Assembly: GCF_002479325.1 (NCBI RefSeq)
Contig: NZ_DLMO01000093.1
Location: forward strand, 8,333-25,860
DNA from: Brevundimonas sp. UBA7534
GTDB lineage: Bacteria; Pseudomonadota; Alphaproteobacteria; Caulobacterales; Caulobacteraceae
DNA length: 17,528 bases
Direction: 5' to 3'
The position numbers and the translations under genes are program-made. The notes under the pieces were generated by a model that saw only the letters and a program-made list of their open reading frames with translations, was not told the origin of the DNA and did not search any database. The stretch's first letter is position 1, and every line of letters starts with the position of its first letter. This document shows, one piece after another, positions 15,047 through 17,528 of this stretch.

Positions 15047-16051
15047 TCAGCGTTTCGCCAAGACCTCAAGGTGCGGCAGCACTGGATCGGCTCCCGACGG
15101 CAGCGGCCCGACCGGATCACGCAGGAAGCCGACCACGTCGCGATAGACCGTCTCGGCGTCCAGATCCCGGTTCAGCAGGTGCCAGCCCTGCGGGTACCAG
15201 GCGGTGCGCAGCGTGGCGTCGGCCGGCATATGCTCCAGCGCCCGGCGCATCGGCCCCTTTTCGACCACCTCGTCGTGGGCCCCATACATCAGGATGGCGG
15301 GCGTGCGGATCAGGCCGATCCGCCGCGACGAGGCCTCCATCAGATCGACCAGGCCATAGAGGGTGTCGAACCGCGTCGACAGCAGGCTCTCGGGATCACG
15401 GCCGTTGCGGTACAGTTCCAGCACGTTGGATGAGGCCTGGATGCGGTCGGCGATGAAGCGCGGCGGCTCGACGGCCTTGGAGCCCGCCATGCGCGCGGCG
15501 ACGTTCAGGGCTGCGCTGTTCAGCCACCCTTGCGTCGTCCAGCCCCACACGCCGGGCGCCAGCAGCACCACCCGGTCCGCATCGGGCGGCCTGTCCGAGC
15601 CGAAGGCGGCGGCCGCCACCGAGCCGCCCATGCTTTCCCCGACCACGGCGACGATCGCGCCGGGATGGGCCGCGCGCGCCAGGGCGACGGCCTCGCGCAC
15701 GTCCTCGATCATCCGGTCCGCGCCCGCCCATTCGCCCCGCCCGGGCGCGGCGCCGAAGCCGCGCTGGTCGAAGGCCCAGGTCTCGATACCCTGATCGGCC
15801 CACCACGGTCCCGCCAGCCGGAAGGACGCGGCGTGGTCGTTCATGCCATGCAGCGCCACGATCACCGCCCAGGGCCGCCCTTGCGGCGCCCAGCGCATCA
15901 GCGGCAGGCGCGCCCCGTCGGACATCACCAGCGCCCGGTCCTCCACCGCCGGCCCGGCGAACCCCGGCGGCGGGCGGAGCGGCGCCTGGATGTGCGGCGC
16001 GGCGCAGGCGGACAGGGTCAGGGCGGCGAGGACGGCGGGGAGAAGCCTCAT
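15047..16051 (-). CDS. Lipoprotein alpha/beta hydrolase (monoacylglycerol lipase-like)
   Basis: This 334-residue protein looks like a membrane-anchored serine hydrolase of the lysophospholipase/monoacylglycerol lipase type. The signal sequence MRLLPAVLAALTLSAC ends in a lipobox with C16. The oxyanion-hole motif is HGMNDH (68-73), the nucleophile elbow is GESMGG with S140, and the other triad residues are probably D260 (YGAHDEVV) and H291 (GWHLL). AFDQRGFGAAPG is the usual strand after the cap entry. The start at 16051 overlaps the ogt stop by 4 bases (ATGA); a longer reading from 16321 would run inside ogt and lose the signal sequence, so it is not used. It is the last gene of the alkylation-repair operon, but its substrate and its link to repair are unknown. 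Confidence 0.88.
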   Translation of the reverse strand: MRLLPAVLAALTLSACAAPHIQAPLRPPPGFAGPAVEDRALVMSDGARLPLMRWAPQGRPWAVIVALHGMNDHAASFRLAGPWWADQGIETWAFDQRGFGAAPGRGEWAGADRMIEDVREAVALARAAHPGAIVAVVGESMGGSVAAAAFGSDRPPDADRVVLLAPGVWGWTTQGWLNSAALNVAARMAGSKAVEPPRFIADRIQASSNVLELYRNGRDPESLLSTRFDTLYGLVDLMEASSRRIGLIRTPAILMYGAHDEVVEKGPMRRALEHMPADATLRTAWYPQGWHLLNRDLDAETVYRDVVGFLRDPVGPLPSGADPVLPHLEVLAKR

Positions 16052-16614
16052 TCCTCCGACATGGACCCTTGAGGCGCCGGATTCCAGAGCCCGCCGCCCG
16101 CCTCGTGCGCCAGCAGCCAGCGCTTGCGCTCCAGCCCGCCCGCATAGCCGGTCAGCTTGCCCCCCGCTCCGATCACCCGGTGGCACGGCACGATGACGCC
16201 GACCGGATTGGCGCCGTTGGCCAACCCGACGGCCCGCACGGCCTTGGGCGCGCCGATCGCCGCCGCCAATTGGCCATAGCTTCGGGTCTCGCCAGCCGGA
16301 ATGTCGCGCAGCGCCGCCCACACCCGACGCTGGAAATCCGTGCCGCCGGTCTCGACCTCCACCGTCTCGAAGGCGGCCAGGTCGCCGGCGAAATAGGCGG
16401 CCACCGCCTGGCGCACCGCCTCCGGCGCCCGACCAGGCGCCAGGACGACCTCGCCATAGTGGCGGCGCAGCAGGCGGCGCATCCGCGCCTCGAAATCGTG
16501 GAAGTCCAGGGCGCGCACGGCGCCGTCGCCGTCCACGACCACTAGCACCTCGCCCACTGGCGAAGGGATGCGGTCCAAGGTCAGGGGGCCGGTGTTCTCA
16601 GGCCGCATCGGCAT
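16048..16614 (-). CDS. ogt: Methylated-DNA--protein-cysteine S-methyltransferase
   Basis: This suicide repair protein transfers alkyl groups from O6-alkylguanine or O4-alkylthymine in DNA to its own cysteine. The 188-residue protein has the active-site motif PCHRV with acceptor C144. It also has the DNA-binding wing and recognition helix FQRRVWAALRDIPAGETRSYGQLA (94-117, with Y113), the arginine finger R127 in KAVRAVG, and the GYAGGLERKRWLL tail. The N-terminal domain is short and divergent, as in Ogt and the C-terminal part of Ada. It begins 17 bases inside the end of the Ada/AlkA-like gene and overlaps the hydrolase by 4 bases, so the three are probably co-transcribed and induced together by methylation damage. 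Confidence 0.95.
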   Translation of the reverse strand: MPMRPENTGPLTLDRIPSPVGEVLVVVDGDGAVRALDFHDFEARMRRLLRRHYGEVVLAPGRAPEAVRQAVAAYFAGDLAAFETVEVETGGTDFQRRVWAALRDIPAGETRSYGQLAAAIGAPKAVRAVGLANGANPVGVIVPCHRVIGAGGKLTGYAGGLERKRWLLAHEAGGGLWNPAPQGSMSEE

Positions 16615-17528
16615 GGCGCGTCTCCTCGCTCGGGGTCCAGTGCAGGGCGCCGTAGGCGCGCCAGGGGCGCCAGCGTTCGGCGCGGGCGATCAGGTCGGGG
16701 TCATCGAGGCGGGCCGGCAGCCGGTCGCTGGGCGGCGTCTCGTCGGCGTCGATCCAGTCGCCGGGCGGACGCAGGCCGGGCCGGCGCGTCAGGCTGTCCC
16801 GCAGCGCCGGATCGGCTGCCAGGTCGTGGGCGATCGCCTCCGGGTCGGCGGCCAGGTCGAAGACCCGGCGCACCCGCGCCAGAACCCCGGGCAGGGCGGA
16901 CAGCGTCTCCACCATCGCCTCCACCGCCAGCCGGCCCGGCGCGCCGGGACGCACCGTCACCGACCCCGCCGTCCCGTCGACCGCGGGCGTCAGACCCCGC
17001 GACCAGGCGCCGCCCGCGACGGTCTCTCCCGGCGCGCCGCGGGCGGCCAGGGCGGCGATGACGGCGGCCCAGTCGTAGGGCGGGCGATAGGCCAGGCCCA
17101 GCTTCACCGGCCCGGTCGCCTCTCCTTCGGCCGTCCGGCGCCGCAGGGCCGAAGGCGGGCGGCCGTACAGCGCCTGGAACGCCTCGTTGAAGCGGCGCAC
17201 GCTGCCGAAGCCGGAGGCCAAGGCGACCTGGGCCATCGACAGGCCGGTCTCGTGGATCAGCTGCTTGGCCAGGAGCACGCGCCGCGTCTGTGCCACGCTG
17301 ACCGGGGCGGCGCCCAGGTGCTGGCGGAACAGGCGGCGCAGGTGCCGCTCGCCCACGCCCAGGCGCGCGGCCAGGGCGTCCACGTCGCCGCCGTCCAGCG
17401 CCCCGCCCTCGATCAGGGCCAGGGCCCGGCTGACGGTGTTGGAGGTTCCCCGCCAGGCCCCCATGTCCGGCGCCGTCTCGGGCCGGCAGCGCAGGCAGGC
17501 GCGAAAGCCCGCCGCCTCGGCCGCCGCC
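16598..17528 (-). CDS. Ada/AlkA-type fusion protein with truncated glycosylase domain (partial at the window edge)
   Basis: The reading frame stays open to the window edge, so the start is outside. Its first visible residues, GFRACLRCRP (17509-17480), are the second cysteine pair of the Ada zinc domain. An AraC-type helix-turn-helix follows (about 17430-17140) with ALASGFGSVRRFNEAF and YGRPPSALRR, then an AlkA N-domain (LGLAYRPPYDWAAVIAALAARG and the LARVRRVFDLAADP segment). The normal family continues after GLRPPG with the HhH-GPD glycosylase core. Here GLRPPGDW (ending near 16754) runs straight into DADETPPSDRLPARL and ERWRPWRAYGALHW, which matches the end of AlkA. About 110-120 residues, including the helix-hairpin-helix, appear missing in frame. 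The Asp in PPSDR aligns with catalytic Asp238 of E. coli AlkA. The protein probably acts only as sensor and activator. It overlaps ogt by 17 bases. Confidence 0.85.
   Translation of the reverse strand, partial: AAAEAAGFRACLRCRPETAPDMGAWRGTSNTVSRALALIEGGALDGGDVDALAARLGVGERHLRRLFRQHLGAAPVSVAQTRRVLLAKQLIHETGLSMAQVALASGFGSVRRFNEAFQALYGRPPSALRRRTAEGEATGPVKLGLAYRPPYDWAAVIAALAARGAPGETVAGGAWSRGLTPAVDGTAGSVTVRPGAPGRLAVEAMVETLSALPGVLARVRRVFDLAADPEAIAHDLAADPALRDSLTRRPGLRPPGDWIDADETPPSDRLPARLDDPDLIARAERWRPWRAYGALHWTPSEETRHADAA

Noticed and set aside
16052..16321. N-terminal extension of the lipoprotein hydrolase to 16321
   Set aside because: The extra residues lie inside ogt in another frame and would bury the signal peptide and lipobox. 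The ATG at 16051 makes a normal 4-base overlap with ogt.

Overview
The window looks like a chromosomal segment of a GC-rich alphaproteobacterium of the Caulobacteraceae, most likely Brevundimonas or a close relative. This rests on the order fliF-fliG-flbE-fliN-flbD followed by flhA, on FlbE and FlbD (proteins typical of Caulobacterales), on a CtrA-like box in front of fliF, and on uniformly high GC. The genus is an inference. Genes are tightly packed with many 1-4 base overlaps. No gap exceeds 300 bases, and I see no insertion sequence, tRNA, rRNA or CRISPR array.

Left end, plus strand (1-1807): the last codons of an upstream gene, a CoxE-like VWA protein, and a small cysteine-containing exported protein of unknown function. 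A hairpin at 1820-1846 separates them from everything else, which lies on the minus strand.

Minus strand, read right to left in the direction of transcription. (a) 17528-15047 is an alkylation-damage operon: an Ada/AlkA-type fusion (start outside the window), ogt, and a lipoprotein alpha/beta hydrolase, joined by short overlaps. The AlkA part of the fusion lacks most of its catalytic HhH-GPD core. (b) 14965-13877 is a leucine-dehydrogenase-type enzyme. (c) 13769-5639 is the early flagellar operon: MS ring (FliF), C-ring (FliG, FliN), the FliH-like FlbE, the sigma-54 activator FlbD and the export gate FlhA. A complete class A beta-lactamase gene is wedged between flbD and flhA, 2 bases from one and overlapping the other by 8. 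(d) 5588-2603 is a three-gene phospho-signalling cassette joined by GTGA overlaps: a CHASE3-type membrane histidine kinase, a single-domain response regulator, and a soluble receiver-HisKA_2 kinase hybrid. (e) 2579-1867 holds a Nudix hydrolase and a CsbD-like stress protein.

In front of fliF, a CtrA-like box is followed by a short GGCA-N5-TGCC dyad. This fits the Caulobacter scheme in which CtrA switches on the early flagellar operon and FlbD later represses it. The points most worth a second look are the beta-lactamase inside the flagellar operon, the gutted AlkA domain that keeps its reading frame, and the two-kinase, two-receiver cassette just downstream of flhA.
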